Source: Heterobilharzia americana (taxonomy: Eukaryota > Platyhelminthes > Trematoda > Strigeidida > Schistosomatidae). From it: a stretch of DNA of 64,000 nt. The DNA lies in assembly GCA_944470555.2 (NCBI GenBank), contig OX104134.1, forward strand, positions 15,107,248-15,171,247, given 5' to 3'. The notes under the pieces were generated by a model that was not told the DNA's origin, did not search any database, and saw only the letters and a program-made list of their open reading frames with translations. Made by a program: the position numbers and the translations under genes. Numbering within the stretch: the first letter of the stretch is position 1; every line of letters begins with the position of its first letter. This document shows, piece by piece, positions 35,654-47,165 of the stretch.

Positions 35654-36289
35654 GTATGATGTGTAAATGTATACATTATTTTGAAAATTCAGTGTCTTTT
35701 AAAGTGTTGAAACATTTTTTGAACAGTGCATTTCGATATTCATGACCTAATTTACATGCTTTGTCATAAAAAGGTACTGGACTGTCTCACATTTGTTCCA
35801 GGGTCCGGTACAGACTGGCAATTGCTTCTGCTGTTTACGAGTCAGTTCATTTCGTAAAATTCTTTTATACAATGTCAAACACATTCCTCTGACATCTTTT
35901 CAATAGCCAAAAAGAAGAACTGGTAAAAAAGACTTGATACCGCATTTGTGAAACATATCCCAGCTGTATCAGCTTTTGAAACCAGAAATAAGACTGAAAT
36001 GTTTTATCACTCAACATAAAGTAAATACTGAGCTTCGTCTGTTTAGTAACCGATAATTAATAAAGCTAATCTGGTTAATAAATGCAGGTTGGTCATAATA
36101 CTAAGTACATGATATTACAGGTGACGGTACATGGTGTTAAAGGCTCCAATTCGGTTAATTATAAGCTGTAAATCCAATTATATATCTATAGTCAACAGTC
36201 AAAGTAAGTGGACCCTAAACAGATTTAGGAACATATTATTCTCTGAAAAACTGTCAGATAAAATCTGTTGTCAGTTTTTGCTATAGTGA
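35654..36289. other. Sequence after the last recognised SCYL2 exon
   Basis: No further SCYL2 exon, and no repeat that I recognise. Confidence 0.4.
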
Positions 36290-36665
36290 GCAAAAAGATT
36301 GATAAAATCTTCAAAAGAAGTCGTAAATCCTTTAAGCCTGTTAGAACCTATTGTCTTATTCCAAAGTTCCAAGAGAAAGAACGTGAACCAAAATTTAAAT
36401 GTCAGATTGGTTGAAGGGATGAAATCAGTAGGACAAAATTATCTAGGAAGACCTGGAAATACTCAAGACCAGTGTAAATATATATAGGCTATTGTATTTT
36501 CTATATATCTGTTGACACTGCAATAAATATATGAATAAACCATCAAGGGTAGGAATCCGAAGGTTGTTGTTCAATCGTCCACAAATACAGATAATTACGG
36601 TTATACCAAGCAGTCACTACAACAATATTACAAGTGGCTGCAGGGGTTATAAAAGTCTTCAAAGT
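36290..36665 (+). mobile_element. LTR-like repeat remnant, copy 2
   Basis: Aligns by eye with 10,395-10,805 over most of its length (gataaaatctt, agaagtcgta, cagattggttgaagg, ctggaaata, aatccgaaggttgttgttc). It contains aataaatat near the middle, as a polyadenylation signal inside an LTR would. It ends around acaagtggctgcagggg, close to the possible primer-binding site seen in the other copy. There is no open frame of gag-pol type nearby. Confidence 0.4.
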
Positions 36666-38194
36666 CCTATCCAGTTAGCTTTAAATTTAAAAATTAATAT
36701 GAATTCTTCGCATAATGACATACAATGACCAGTAGGCTAATTATTCAACATTCAGAAAACTCAGCAACATAGAAACCACTTTTATGCGTCTGAAATCCAG
36801 TTCCAAATTATTCCACTACATTTTAAACTTCCGAGCTTTCCATCGAGGAGAATTTTCGTGTTTCTATGATAGTTGTTGCATGTTAGTAGAAATTTATTGA
36901 AATTATCTCTTGTAGTAAAATGTCAAAGAAGATAACTGACTACAGTTAAACCCTGGAAAACTGATTTTTCTTTTCTGCAATATTTTCATTATTTGTTCAT
37001 ACCAGAAATCTTTTCAAATTTTGAGTACTCACTTTAAAAATCATGCTTTATTGTAGTTTTTTTCCAAAAGTATGTTACGTAATGGCAGACTGATGTAAAA
37101 ATGGCTTACCTGATTCACAATAATTTGGATTGCACTTAAACAACATTGTGTAAAAATTGAAGCGATTGATCTGAAGGTGGAGTGGTCTTATCCAGAAGAA
37201 GACTGCTGCTGATTGGATAGGTTTGACTTTTCTAGCGGTGGGTTTAGTTACCTGGACCAGATGGTTTAGTGCCTTTTTGGTTTTTTGGGTTAAAGTACTC
37301 TGATTTGTTAAAGCGAATCCACCTGTTGTATGAGAGAGAGAGAGAGATGTTGACTGGAAAATGAGATCGTTCAAATTTTTTTAATCTTATACCAACTACC
37401 TCATGTATACATTAAAGATAACTGGAATTTATCCGGTAAACAGCAGTCAACTCCTCCTATTGATTTACCAGTTAAAAAATGTAAAACTCCGTCAAAACAT
37501 TCATCAATAACAAGGGAAATTAAACTGAAAAGATTAATTGGTATATTTGCAAAATACAAAATAATCAAATGAAGTTAAATGAAAATCTGCATATCAGAAA
37601 GAACAGTAAAAAAGTGTCAAAGAAGGTATCAACCAAGATTTGTCAGCTTCAAAAACGCATTAGACAGACAGATCAGAGTTGTCCCGGTAGAAAATTGCAG
37701 CAAAGGAGCAGAAAGAAGAAATAAACAAAACCAAGATGATAATAAAATAAAGGGATACATAGATAAATAATAACTGTAGACTGACAAAATGTTCAATTTT
37801 CCAAGGATGAAAAAGGGTGGGTGTATCTATTTCAGTGTTATAAGCTTTGATTCATGTTGACAACTAGTGGTTCTCAATACATTGGGGACTTTAACCGGAA
37901 AACCTAATCTTCCTCACATGACACACCAGAGATCTCACAGATTACTGATATGTGTTGCAACCTAATGCTTTTTAGTTCAGTTAATACTGAATCAAAATCC
38001 ATTCAGAAACCTTGTGCGCATTCATGTAGGTGTAGGTCGTAAGCCACACTTATTAATTGGAATGAAGCATCAGGCTTAAAATTCATTAATTTTGACGACA
38101 GTGTGTATTTTAGCTTTCTAACATGTGCAAACTGTCTTTCGAGATCTCTTCTCATAGTAGCCGGTTACCCATTTAGTAGTTATATGTTTGAATT
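36666..38194. other. AT-rich DNA with one candidate micro-exon
   Basis: Apart from the candidate exon at 37,252-37,322 nothing is recognised. A GA dinucleotide run lies at about 37,330-37,347. Confidence 0.4.
37252..37322 (-). CDS. Candidate 71-bp exon, possibly SPEF2-like gene
   Basis: On the minus strand an excellent pyrimidine tract (ctctctctctctctcatacaacag) precedes this 71-base open segment, and cag|gtaact follows it. In the open frame (one base, then TGG) it reads WIRFNKSEYFNPKNQKGTKP and on. The entry phase fits the nearer of the two possible donors of the exon at 41.8-42.1 kb. I recognise no family match, so the gene assignment is inference from splice signals and strand only. Confidence 0.3.
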
Positions 38195-40975
38195 GTTACT
38201 ATGTTCCCAATAGCATCGAAAGCTCTCATGCGGTGGCAGCCAATCTCCTCCAGCAGGATCAGGGTCATGACAGCAAGATTCAACTCAAAAGGAAGGAAAT
38301 TCACAATCATACAGTGCTATGCTATGCACCTACAGATAATGCAGATGAAGAGAAGAAGGAGGAATTCTACAAACACTGCAATTAATACTGAAGAAGACCC
38401 CACCCCGGTTGGCGACATCAAAACTCATTCTGATGGGTGACATGAATTTCAAAATGGGAGCAGACAAAACAGAAATAGATCTGTTCATGGGTCGAGAGGC
38501 ACTCGGTGAAATGAATGAGAATGGAGAATTGTTTGCAAAATTCTGTACATTCAACGATTTGGTGATTGGAGACAGTGTGTACAAACACAAGGATATTCAC
38601 CAAGCAACGACATGGACTTGATTTCACTGGATGGACACACTTCACTAAAAATCAGATCGACTACATCTCAATCTGAAGAAAGTAGAGACGCAGCCTACTG
38701 GACACAGCATCAGATGAAGAAGAGGAGCAGATGTAGTTGACACCACTCACTATCTACTGCAAGGAACCTGACTTCAAAACAAGTTGAAAGCCAAAATCAC
38801 AGAAGTTGGAGATAGACCACAGTTCAAGTTCAACACCCAGAACAGAAACTGAACTAAAGGACGAAACTTCAAAGGATATCTTCATGTCAGTCAATCACCA
38901 GGACAAGATGGGAGACATTGATCAACATCCCTGAGGAAACCGGCGTCGAAGAACATTGGGACTCCTTGAAAGAGACCTGGAAGGAAACCTGCATGACCGT
39001 ATTAGAAGGAAGAAAAAACAGGACAAGGAATGGATTTCGACGGACACATGGGAGCTGACAGAGGAAGATGGCGAAACAGAAGACGAACCAGTGCAGTGCT
39101 GTGCGGGGATGAACAACGAAAAAGGAACTGAACACAACATACAAAACACAGATGAACCAAAAAAAGATAGTAAGGGAAAACTAGTTACCAAAGAGGAGAA
39201 ACAAAGGAAATGATGGGCTGACCACTTTAAACAACTCTTGGATCGGCCACCACCACCTACAACTCGTCCAGAAATACCACCAGCAGCCAGCCAGAGAATT
39301 ATCAGTGAAAACAAGCCCTCCGACTAAAGCAGAAGTGAAGTCCTGAACGGCATAGAGTTGGTGAAATCCGGAAGAGTAGGATGACCAGATGGAATTCCCA
39401 CAAAAGCACCGATAACAGATGCAGAGACATCAGTAGCGGACATGCTCATACAACTACTGCAGAAGGTTTGGAAGGAGGAAGGGAAGATACCTGCAGATTG
39501 GAAGAAGGGTTACCTTGTCAAACTTTCAAAGAAGGGCGAACTCAGTCTTTGCAAGAACTGGAGAGGAAGCATGCTCCTGTCCACCCATAGCAAGCAAAAT
39601 ATTAAGCCGCATCATCCTAGAGAGACTGAAAAATGCTCTGGATTCAAAATTACGACTGGAAATGGCTGGCTGCAAGAAGAACAAATCATATACGGATCAA
39701 ATTGCAACAGAGTACAGAATGGCAGTCAAATTAACTCAATCTCAACTTCAACGACTTTGAAAATGCCTTCAACATCGTGGACCGAGAAGTAATTTTCAGG
39801 CAGCTGCTTCAGCACTGCGGAACGCCAAAAACCTTTATCAACCTCATTCAACAGCTATATGCTATATGAGGATGCTACATGCCAAGTGATTCACAATGGA
39901 AAGCTCAGTGACGCCTCTGAAGTGAAGACAGGAGTAAGAGACGGTTGCCGCCTACTATCACTGATGATTTTTCTGATTGTGGTCTACTCGACTGGACTGG
40001 ACTGGATCATGCAACAAACAGTGAGGAGCAAGAAGAGGGGTATAGTCCTGCTGGACCGATTAAAATACCTTAGAATAAGATTTGGACTTCACCGCCGATG
40101 ATGATGATGACTTATGTCTAATGTCTTGTTGCACAAACTGGGAGATCTACAGGCGAAAACTAACAAGTTGACAGAAGAGGTAGGGCAGGGCAGCGAAGAT
40201 GGGACTTCAAGTGAATGTATAGAAGACGGAGGTGATGAAGATACCCAACCAACAACAGCATGAGCAACAACAAGCTCCAATCACCATGAACAGGAGAAAT
40301 CTAAAGGAAGTAGTCTGTTTCATCTACCTAGGTAAGACAGAGTCGTCTCAACTACAGGCGGCACAGGCACAGACGAGGATGTCAAAGCCAGCCAGGATCG
40401 GAAAGGCAAGACAGGCCTACCTTCATTGATGTGAAATCAGTGTGGAGATCTTCTGCACTCAGCATAAAGCGTGAACTCGATCCGGATTTTCAACACCAAT
40501 GTCAAGTCAGTGCTTCTATATGGTTCAGAAACTTGGTGTGTCACGAAAAGCATTTTCAACAAACTACAGACATTCATCAACAGCTGTCACCTACGCTCAC
40601 TCCATACTGAAAATCAGACGGCCAGAATAATAAGAATAAGCAACAAGGAATTCTGGCTGTCTGGCTGACAACGAGCCAACCAAGAACCTATTGCCTAACA
40701 AATATGCAGAAGAAAGTAAAGTTGAATTGAACTGGACATACGCTGAGAAAACCATTCTGGGATATCACGCTCCAGGCCCTCGAGTTGAACTCAACGGGAA
40801 ACGACGAGTTGGGCGTCCCAGCTGAGGGTGAAATGGAAGAGATCGTATGAGGAAGAAATGAAAGCTTCTGGGCAGTCATGGAGCCGGGCTGAAAAGACTG
40901 GAGAGAAGAGAGTGAAATGGAGACGTGTTACTGAAGCCCTATGTTCCACTAGGAACCCAAGGGACAAATGATATA
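38195..40975 (+). pseudogene. RTE (SR2-like) retrotransposon copy, 5'-truncated and degenerate
   Basis: Homology with the full-length copy begins inside the endonuclease (the PIASKAL stretch near 38,208) and runs to the 3' end (aggaacccaagggacaaat). Recognisable pieces are CYAPT, GDMN near 38,439, LVIGDS, HWDSLKETWKETC, PADWKKGYLVKLSKKGELSL, a damaged FDSVD region near 39,770, FTYLGS-like and SVLLYGSETWCVT near 40,510. Motif C is disturbed: the FADD region reads into a gatgatgatgat run near 40,100. The sequence is closer to the 4.9 kb fragment than to the 19.6 kb copy in places (both read ctatatgctata). Tail and target-site duplication are unclear. Confidence 0.85.
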
Positions 40976-41811
40976 ATGATTTGAAGGGTTACAGATTTTT
41001 GGTGAAAGATATACATAAATAAGTATAATATAACGAGCCGATGATCGATTACCAAGTATTTTTTAAAGCCTTCAGAGTTTTATAATATTCATTTTTAGCT
41101 ATCATGTCATTTGATCTTCTGATCAAACAGCACTCCGACTACAAGTTGAACGATAGTTGTTTTTATATTACAACCCTGATACTTTAATTATCTTAACCTA
41201 TTTTATATTTATATTCATCAGATGATGAAGTTCTAGATGGACACTGCTTTGACTAATACTACTTTCAGATAACGAAATCTACTATGAGATAATTTTTATC
41301 CTTCTATGCAAAGATTCAATAGGTTGGGATTTTCATTACCGACTATTCAGGGTATCGAAGATGAACTGTCAGTTAGTTGCGTGTGTAGCAGGTAAGAAGT
41401 ATTGAGTTGGTATTTTGAGTTTACTGACACTCATCACCAAGATGCATCCATTACTACAGTGGGACTGTTATTCCCTTAGAAACGAAATACCAAGTCACTT
41501 CACTCAATGGTTTGTGATTTTGTTATGCACCTTAGTGTGAATAATCCAATATGTAGAAGAAAAGAAAAGTAGCAGAGAATTTGGAATGAATTGCTACTGA
41601 ATGCCTTCACGTTCACCTAGAGTATTTCGACTAATCAATTCAATATAGCTTATCTGTATGTTGTTTAATATTAGGAAACTGTAAGTGAGGAAAAAAATTA
41701 AAGAATAGATAGGAAGACGGATGGTTGGATATTTAAACTTGAGATTTAACACCAAGTAAATTGTTTAACTACCTGATACTTAAAAAATACCAAATAATAT
41801 AAAACACCTAC
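40976..41811. other. AT-rich DNA, no gene recognised
   Basis: Between the RTE copy and the last recognised SPEF2-like exon. Nothing supportable was seen. Confidence 0.4.
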
Positions 41812-42067
41812 TTTTGCTAAATGCTGCAAAAACTTCTTGTAATGATGAATTATAATTCAGTAGATTAATTTGACTACGAAATTCCATAGGTAAGGTTTCT
41901 AACTTTGAGTCAATTGGAGTTGGATATCTTGATAAGAAATTATTTCCTGAGTCTGTTGGCTTTGCCTTGTTTCCCCTATTCGAACTGGATCTTGATGAAT
42001 TCTGTCTTGTTGATCCACTTTTTCGAGGATCAGAAATGTCACCAGTATCTGTAGTATCATCAGGAAG
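41812..42067 (-). CDS. SPEF2: SPEF2-like protein, most 3' recognised exon
   Basis: The acceptor is aggcctttcttag-like (ctcctttcttag), and the frame continues in phase 0 from the exon at 44.0 kb. It reads LPDDTTDTGDISDPRKSGS, a Ser/Arg/Asn-rich linker, then DSKLETLPMEFRSQINLL. In SPEF2 the segment after RIPL is likewise a poorly conserved polar linker. Two donors are possible: aaaa|gtaggt at 41,811/41,810, used for these coordinates, or a weaker caaa|gttaga that would end the exon at 41,904. The frame runs into TAA further on if neither is used. The remaining C-terminal EF-hand-like part of SPEF2 was not found. Confidence 0.6.
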
Positions 42068-43019
42068 CTAAGAAAGGAGATTAATGAATTATGAAAATTA
42101 ATAATTTTGAAGGTGAAGTGATGAAAAGTTGTTTCTGAATAATTGAATTATAATCCTAAGTGAGCAAAAAAATTAGTCTAGTATGGGAATCAAGTACTTT
42201 GAACCTCATTTGCGTACACTTCAGGCGTACTTGCTTCAGGACTGTTCTTAAGGATTAAAAGCTCTGAAGACACAAAGTTTCCATTGGAGTTGTTCAACAA
42301 AGATCAACTCGTTGACTTTTATCACTAATAAATTAACGATGTCTATGAGTAATAATTAGTCAGTATATTCACTGATGGCTTTTGTTCACTCATTCAACTC
42401 TGGTAACTCTGAAATTTATGATTTAATGTTAAGGTTTGGCCTAAATTAACATTTATAGTTACCTATCGGTTAGAAGTATGTGGATTTTAGACTAGTGGTT
42501 TTGAAGAAGTGACTGATTCTAAGACGGATTCCACTAGTAAGCAAGGAGTACTAGAAATTTATAACAAGAAATGTAAGCGAACATTATCTTTTTCAATTAG
42601 ACCTCCTCAGGCTTCACTCTAATGTGCATACATTTATTCCCTTTCACTTTACTAATACACGGTGATACATAGTGCTGATCATTTTCAGCACACTTAATGA
42701 GATCAGTCCTTAATTTCTTCCTGAAAATAGTTCCAAAATAGATTGGGCTTCTGATAATTTAATCTAGCGCTATATGCACAGGTTAACAAACATTGAGTTT
42801 ACAGGCTAGGTAGACTCTATTTCCCAATGTTATGTAGTGCAGCAGTATAAAATTTTTATTAATAGCTTGGCGAATATTGGATTACTAAGAACAGCGTTTT
42901 AAAATCAATGTATGGTTTCCCTTTGTGCAGTAATTTATTCAAAGCTGAAACTTTCAACGTTTGGTACTTTTTAAGAGATGCTAGCCTTAACTGATGCTTT
43001 GTGAGAACTAATCAGTTTC
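42068..43019. other. SPEF2-like intron, AT-rich
   Basis: No exon or clear repeat was recognised. Confidence 0.45.
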
Positions 43020-43260
43020 ATAACAGTTTTCATCATGGATTGACATATTTTGGAGAAGCACTGAAAACCTTGATGTATCAAATAGCTGTTTCATCCTAAT
43101 TCAAGATTTCTCGGTGGTATACATTCATGGATTTGTAAAGGCGAAATCTATGGCCATCGCATTTGGCACAGAGCAAACAATCACTGAGTCGGTGGGTGGA
43201 AATCAGGTGGTTTATAGTTTCCCACTTTTGTCGATTCGAGATCTATGGGGATCATCAGCA
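43020..43260 (-). mobile_element. Degenerate family 2 SINE
   Basis: The plus strand shows ttggagaagcactgaaaacc, tagctgtttcatcctaattc and cactgagtcggtggg, followed by tttcccacttttgtcgattc. These occur in the same order as in the minus-strand copies at 46.9 and 58.0 kb. The B box is not preserved. Confidence 0.5.
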
Positions 43261-43685
43261 TCACTTTTGGAGTATTCTTCATAGTTCATTTGATAAGTTG
43301 TGTGTTGGTATCAATAAATTGCAAACCAATTCCGTGTACACTATACCTAAGAAAGCTCTCATTTTATCTCTTTTCTAGCTTTCATCATATAATAATCATA
43401 GTTGTAGTGACAAGCAAGAAATGGAGAGTTTTTAATTAGACAAAACTAAAACTGAGGTATTTTTGTTGTAATATATGTTGCGAAAATGGCTAAAAACAAT
43501 TAAATTGTCAGTGGGACAAAGTGTATAGATTCAAAAACATATTGACCTTCGGAAAGTTTGATGCATCTAATTACTTAAATGCCGGTTCACATTATTACAC
43601 AATCTGTAGGTGTTTCATATGCATACGAAATCTGCTCAGATGTAACTTACGGAACTTTAGAAGCAATAAACATTTGTCACGTGGG

Positions 43686-43687
<2 letters not shown>

Positions 43688-43746
<59 letters not shown>
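43688..43746. repeat. (TA)29 microsatellite
   Basis: Uninterrupted TA run of 59 bases, 222 bases downstream (transcript sense) of the SPEF2-like exon at 43,968-44,073. Confidence 0.95.
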
Positions 43747-43748
<2 letters not shown>

Positions 43749-43967
43749 TTAGCTGTTCATGGAACAGAAGTCGCTGAATAATGTCTCTTACTCAGCGGGA
43801 AAGTAAAAATAGAAATTTTGTTTGGGCTGAAATTCTGTCTTACTACCGAAGACAAACGTGCTTTTCTTGTGGCGAGTAATAAACATCCTACGGTTTTATT
43901 TCTACATTTCTTCCGCCTTCTAACATCCTTTTCCTTTTCTCCTTGTATTCAGTGACAAAAAACTAAC

Positions 43968-44073
43968 CTTCAGAAGCGGTATTCTTGTGTACTCTATGCG
44001 ACTTGCATCAACTGTTCCAGACAAAACTTGAATCGGTTCACCTTCAACTGTTTGAGGTTTAGCCTCCATCGCA
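43968..44073 (-). CDS. SPEF2: SPEF2-like protein, exon with TRIPL motif
   Basis: The acceptor is acatgttacttctag and the donor is aag|gttagt. The first base completes the codon left by the exon at 49.2 kb (aa + t). The exon then reads AMEAKPQTVEGEPIQVLSGT and ends RIEYTRIPLLK. SPEF2 shows the same order after its DYY motif: a GMESK-like start, a short variable stretch and an RFTRIPL-like end. The phase fit and conserved ends make the link to the 49.2 kb exon firm, so the intervening 5.1 kb is one intron. Confidence 0.8.
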
Positions 44074-44454
44074 CTAGAAGTAACATGTATAAATGTAGGA
44101 GAAAATCATTATATATGCATCAAATATGAAACTTATATAAACATATATTTCTCAGCAGTGTAGTTTGGTTAACTATTTCTTAAAAACTCAATCATCATCT
44201 TATATTAAGCAGTTTTATCCAGCCCAATCAGTTAATTAGTTCAGGAATGTATGAGCTATAACCTTAAACCGTAACTTTTCAGAATACAATCCGTCTACAT
44301 TCGACGCACTGTTCATGAAATGAGGAATCTAGTCGCTTGTGTTTTATAAATGAGTTTGTCCTTTATTAACGACCGCAGTATCAAATAATAAGAAAAGTTA
44401 TATGCATGATAGAAAAATCGATAAATTTTGAGTTACTAAGTTTAGTAACTAACA

Positions 44455-44605
44455 GGGATTTTTGAAACTGGGGTGATGACTGATGGTGAAATGAAAACCT
44501 GGGTTGGGCCTGGACTGGAACCAGTTGCCGCCGCGTTTTTGCCCGGGCACTCTACTAACCCAGTCACGATACCCAGCTACTGACCACACCTTAATTTCAA
44601 CTCAT
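44455..44605 (-). repeat. tRNA-like SINE head, family 3
   Basis: On the minus strand: ggtatcgtgactgggttagtagagtgcccgg-type head (D-arm-like) and aactggttccagtcc (B-box-like), preceded by aattaaggtgtggtcagtag. The same leader aattaaggtctggtcagcag precedes the plus-strand partner at 44.85 kb. Confidence 0.5.
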
Positions 44606-44847
44606 TCACCGAGAATTTGCCTGACTACCATGTGATTTCATAATCCGTTACTGTCCTTTCATCGTATACACACTGGCTGCCTAATTACCACTTCTCATCC
44701 CAATCCAAATCAAGCTGAATTACAGAGGAGGAGCATCACATTGATTATCAGTTTTGCTATCTGAGACAGTCGTGGTTTGGCAGACCTGTACTGCTTATGC
44801 TGCATCACGAGTTCACACGGAAGCTGGGCAAAAACCTTGGTGACTGA

Positions 44848-44965
44848 AGTAAAATTAAGGTCTGGTCAGCAGTCGGGTCTCGTAGCTCAATTGGTAGAGC
44901 TCTGAACCGGTTACCCAGAGGCCACTGGTTCGAATCCCACCATGATTCAGAAGTTCACTCCACCT
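44848..44965 (+). repeat. tRNA-like SINE head, family 3, inverted partner
   Basis: The D-arm gctcaattggtagagc folds perfectly and the B box ggttcgaatccc is good. The anticodon stem has mismatches and the acceptor ends do not pair, so this is a Pol III-type SINE head rather than a working tRNA gene. It mirrors the minus-strand unit about 245 bases to the left. Confidence 0.55.
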
Positions 44966-45289
44966 TCTTTTACCACCCAGTCTAAATCATACATGTATGT
45001 TAAATCACTGCTATCTCGCGTAGTCAAATTGATAAAAGGGATTTGTTAAACTTGGTGTTTATGTACTTTGTCTCTAGTAAGATCTATAGCTAATAACCAA
45101 GCGACGATAGATCTGTAAGTTACCTTCAATTTTTATTTACTCTCCAAACCCTTATCTTTCATAGCACGTAATAAGGGTTTAACAATAATATTCTTTAATT
45201 TTCTTTCCATACAAATGTGGAATTCATGTAATCCATTGACTAGCCATTAATATGTAACATTGTGTCACTGAGGCATTGTTTGGTCTTGA

Positions 45290-45600
45290 CAAAAGTGATT
45301 TCAGGTTGACATTCATTGTGAAGTGATAAAAATTGGGGAAACATTGAAAATCTGGGAGCACTGGACTGCTTTTTAACCCTAGTGTGGGGTTCATCAGAAG
45401 TGAGCAAGCACGACTTCGACACGGATCGAACCCAGGATCTACAGGTTTCGCAACCAGCGCGTTGCCATTGAGCCACAAGGTCGGAATTCAGCAGTCCATA
45501 TTTCCCATTTCTGTCAGTTCACGATATAGCGCGACCTACATCCAATGTCGTCGTTGAGTAACTACTTTCAAGTTAGACTTGGTTGACCCTATAGCCTACG
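45290..45600 (-). mobile_element. Family 2 tRNA-derived SINE
   Basis: On the minus strand: gtggctcaatggcaacgcgc (A box) and cctgggttcgatccgtgtcg (B box), then a body ending in the complement of ttgacattcattgtgaagtg. This copy has one of the best preserved tRNA-like heads of the family. Confidence 0.7.
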
Positions 45601-46084
45601 ACGTTTTATTAGAACTTAGTGAAATTCTTTCCAAGGCATTTAAAGCATGTTGTAAAGGAGTACATGCTTTTTGGCAATTATGCATGCTGACAATTCCGGA
45701 TTGTTTCAAACGTTGTTTGGAATAAAGCTATCATTATTATAAAAGCAGTGTTTAAGACAAATCAGTGTGCTTTTTTATTCTGTCCAATTTATTATGTTCG
45801 TTCGAAACTCAAAATGATTAACAAACGATTTTTAACTGACACATCTGCAAATTCGACTGAAAGAAAATACTGAGTAAAAACAATACCCTCTTAGATTATT
45901 GTATGCAGCTAACTGTAATCAATCATATATTACAGACTGCCAATGTCTAACACAAAATATGTTGTGCGCACAGGTCATGATTTCTCATTGGAAGTTCGGG
46001 AATCACCTCTCGAAGCTAGTCAAGTCACTAATGAGCACTAGACTAATTCAGTTTAGAGATTTGTGGGGATTTATTTATTTATCC

Positions 46085-46430
46085 TAGGTTGGTACTCATC
46101 AGTTGGAGAAGAATTACGGGGTGAACCAAGTAGAGCATGAGGACAGTTACTCAGAAATGGCATTGAATGGAGGTTACGTTGTATCATAAACTGACAGAAG
46201 TTGGAAAGTGTAGACCATTGAGCTCCGCCCCACTGGTTTAATGGTAATGCACTGGCTGTGGAACTTGAAGGTACAGAGTCCGGCCGTGACGGGTGCCCAC
46301 TGCTGAGGAGTCCCATTCAGGAACAAAACCGCTGTCCAGTACTCCCACTTTTCTAATGGCTCTCCGGCTGATGTCAGTTCATGATGAATACCAGCCTGAA
46401 TTTGATAAATAAATTCCCACAAACCTCAAA
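46085..46430. mobile_element. Composite family 2 SINE, inverted ends
   Basis: The left end (46,087-46,108, ggttggtactcatcagttgg) is the family tail in minus orientation. From about 46,225 a plus-strand copy follows (actggtttaatggtaatgca, ctgctgaggagtcccattca, gatgaataccagcct). The arrangement matches that at 27.85-28.29 kb, with the left half more eroded. Confidence 0.6.
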
Positions 46431-46884
46431 ATCGACAAAAGTTATTCACATCTGGTATATACTGAAGTGTGTCATATACTTAACCATCAGGTTATCTTGG
46501 TTAGTGATTTATGCAAAATCATATTTTATGCAAATTTCTTGTACAGCAAACGGGTCATAATCTTTGAGTGCTGTAAATTACAAAGCATAGTTTAATTTTC
46601 CCATTGTAGGATGCATATTATTTCCGACCAAAGTGAATTCAAATGTTTAATGAGCATAATACGAGACTAGGTTTGCTGAAATAACCCTTTGATAGCTAGG
46701 GGATAAACATAGATCTGGTGCATTAAAGGCGTTTTGAATATTTGTAAGAGCTGTTAACGCATATGAAGAGGGCATGCAACAAAATGGAAATTTTTACTTT
46801 GTTTACATCCAAGCAACGGCTGAAACAACCAAATTCCTTTATTTAGGCTAGAAATGTGGTTTTTCTTCAAGTAGAAAAACCTGA

Positions 46885-47165
46885 TCACCTATTTAGGCAG
46901 TTGTTAGGGTGTCCTTTGGAGAAGTGGGAGAACTGGACAGCTGTTTCATCCCAGTATGACATTCCTCAGGATTGCGTACCAGTGACCGCGTCAGGGATCT
47001 AACTCTGGACCTTCAAACTTCAGGGTGAACACGCTAACCATCCAACCACTGGGTTGGAACTCAAAGGTCTACAGTTTCCCATTCCTATCAATTTGCGAAC
47101 TAGCGTGACTACTCATCAAGGTCTTCAGTTAACATTCTCTTCGCTGCCGACTGGTTGACTCCATA
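46885..47165 (-). mobile_element. Family 2 tRNA-derived SINE
   Basis: The plus strand shows gagaactggacagctgtttc, attcctcaggattgcgtacc, a damaged B box and the complement of the A-box region. The flank catcaaggtcttcagttaac is also present beside the copy at 58.2 kb. Confidence 0.65.

Noticed and set aside
44876..44950. Possible true tRNA gene (good D-arm and B box)
   Set aside because: The acceptor ends do not pair and the anticodon stem has two mismatches; its mirrored partner shows that it is a repeat.
45224..45478. Overlapping open frames on the minus strand
   Set aside because: They lie within the family 2 SINE at 45.3 kb and are not coding.
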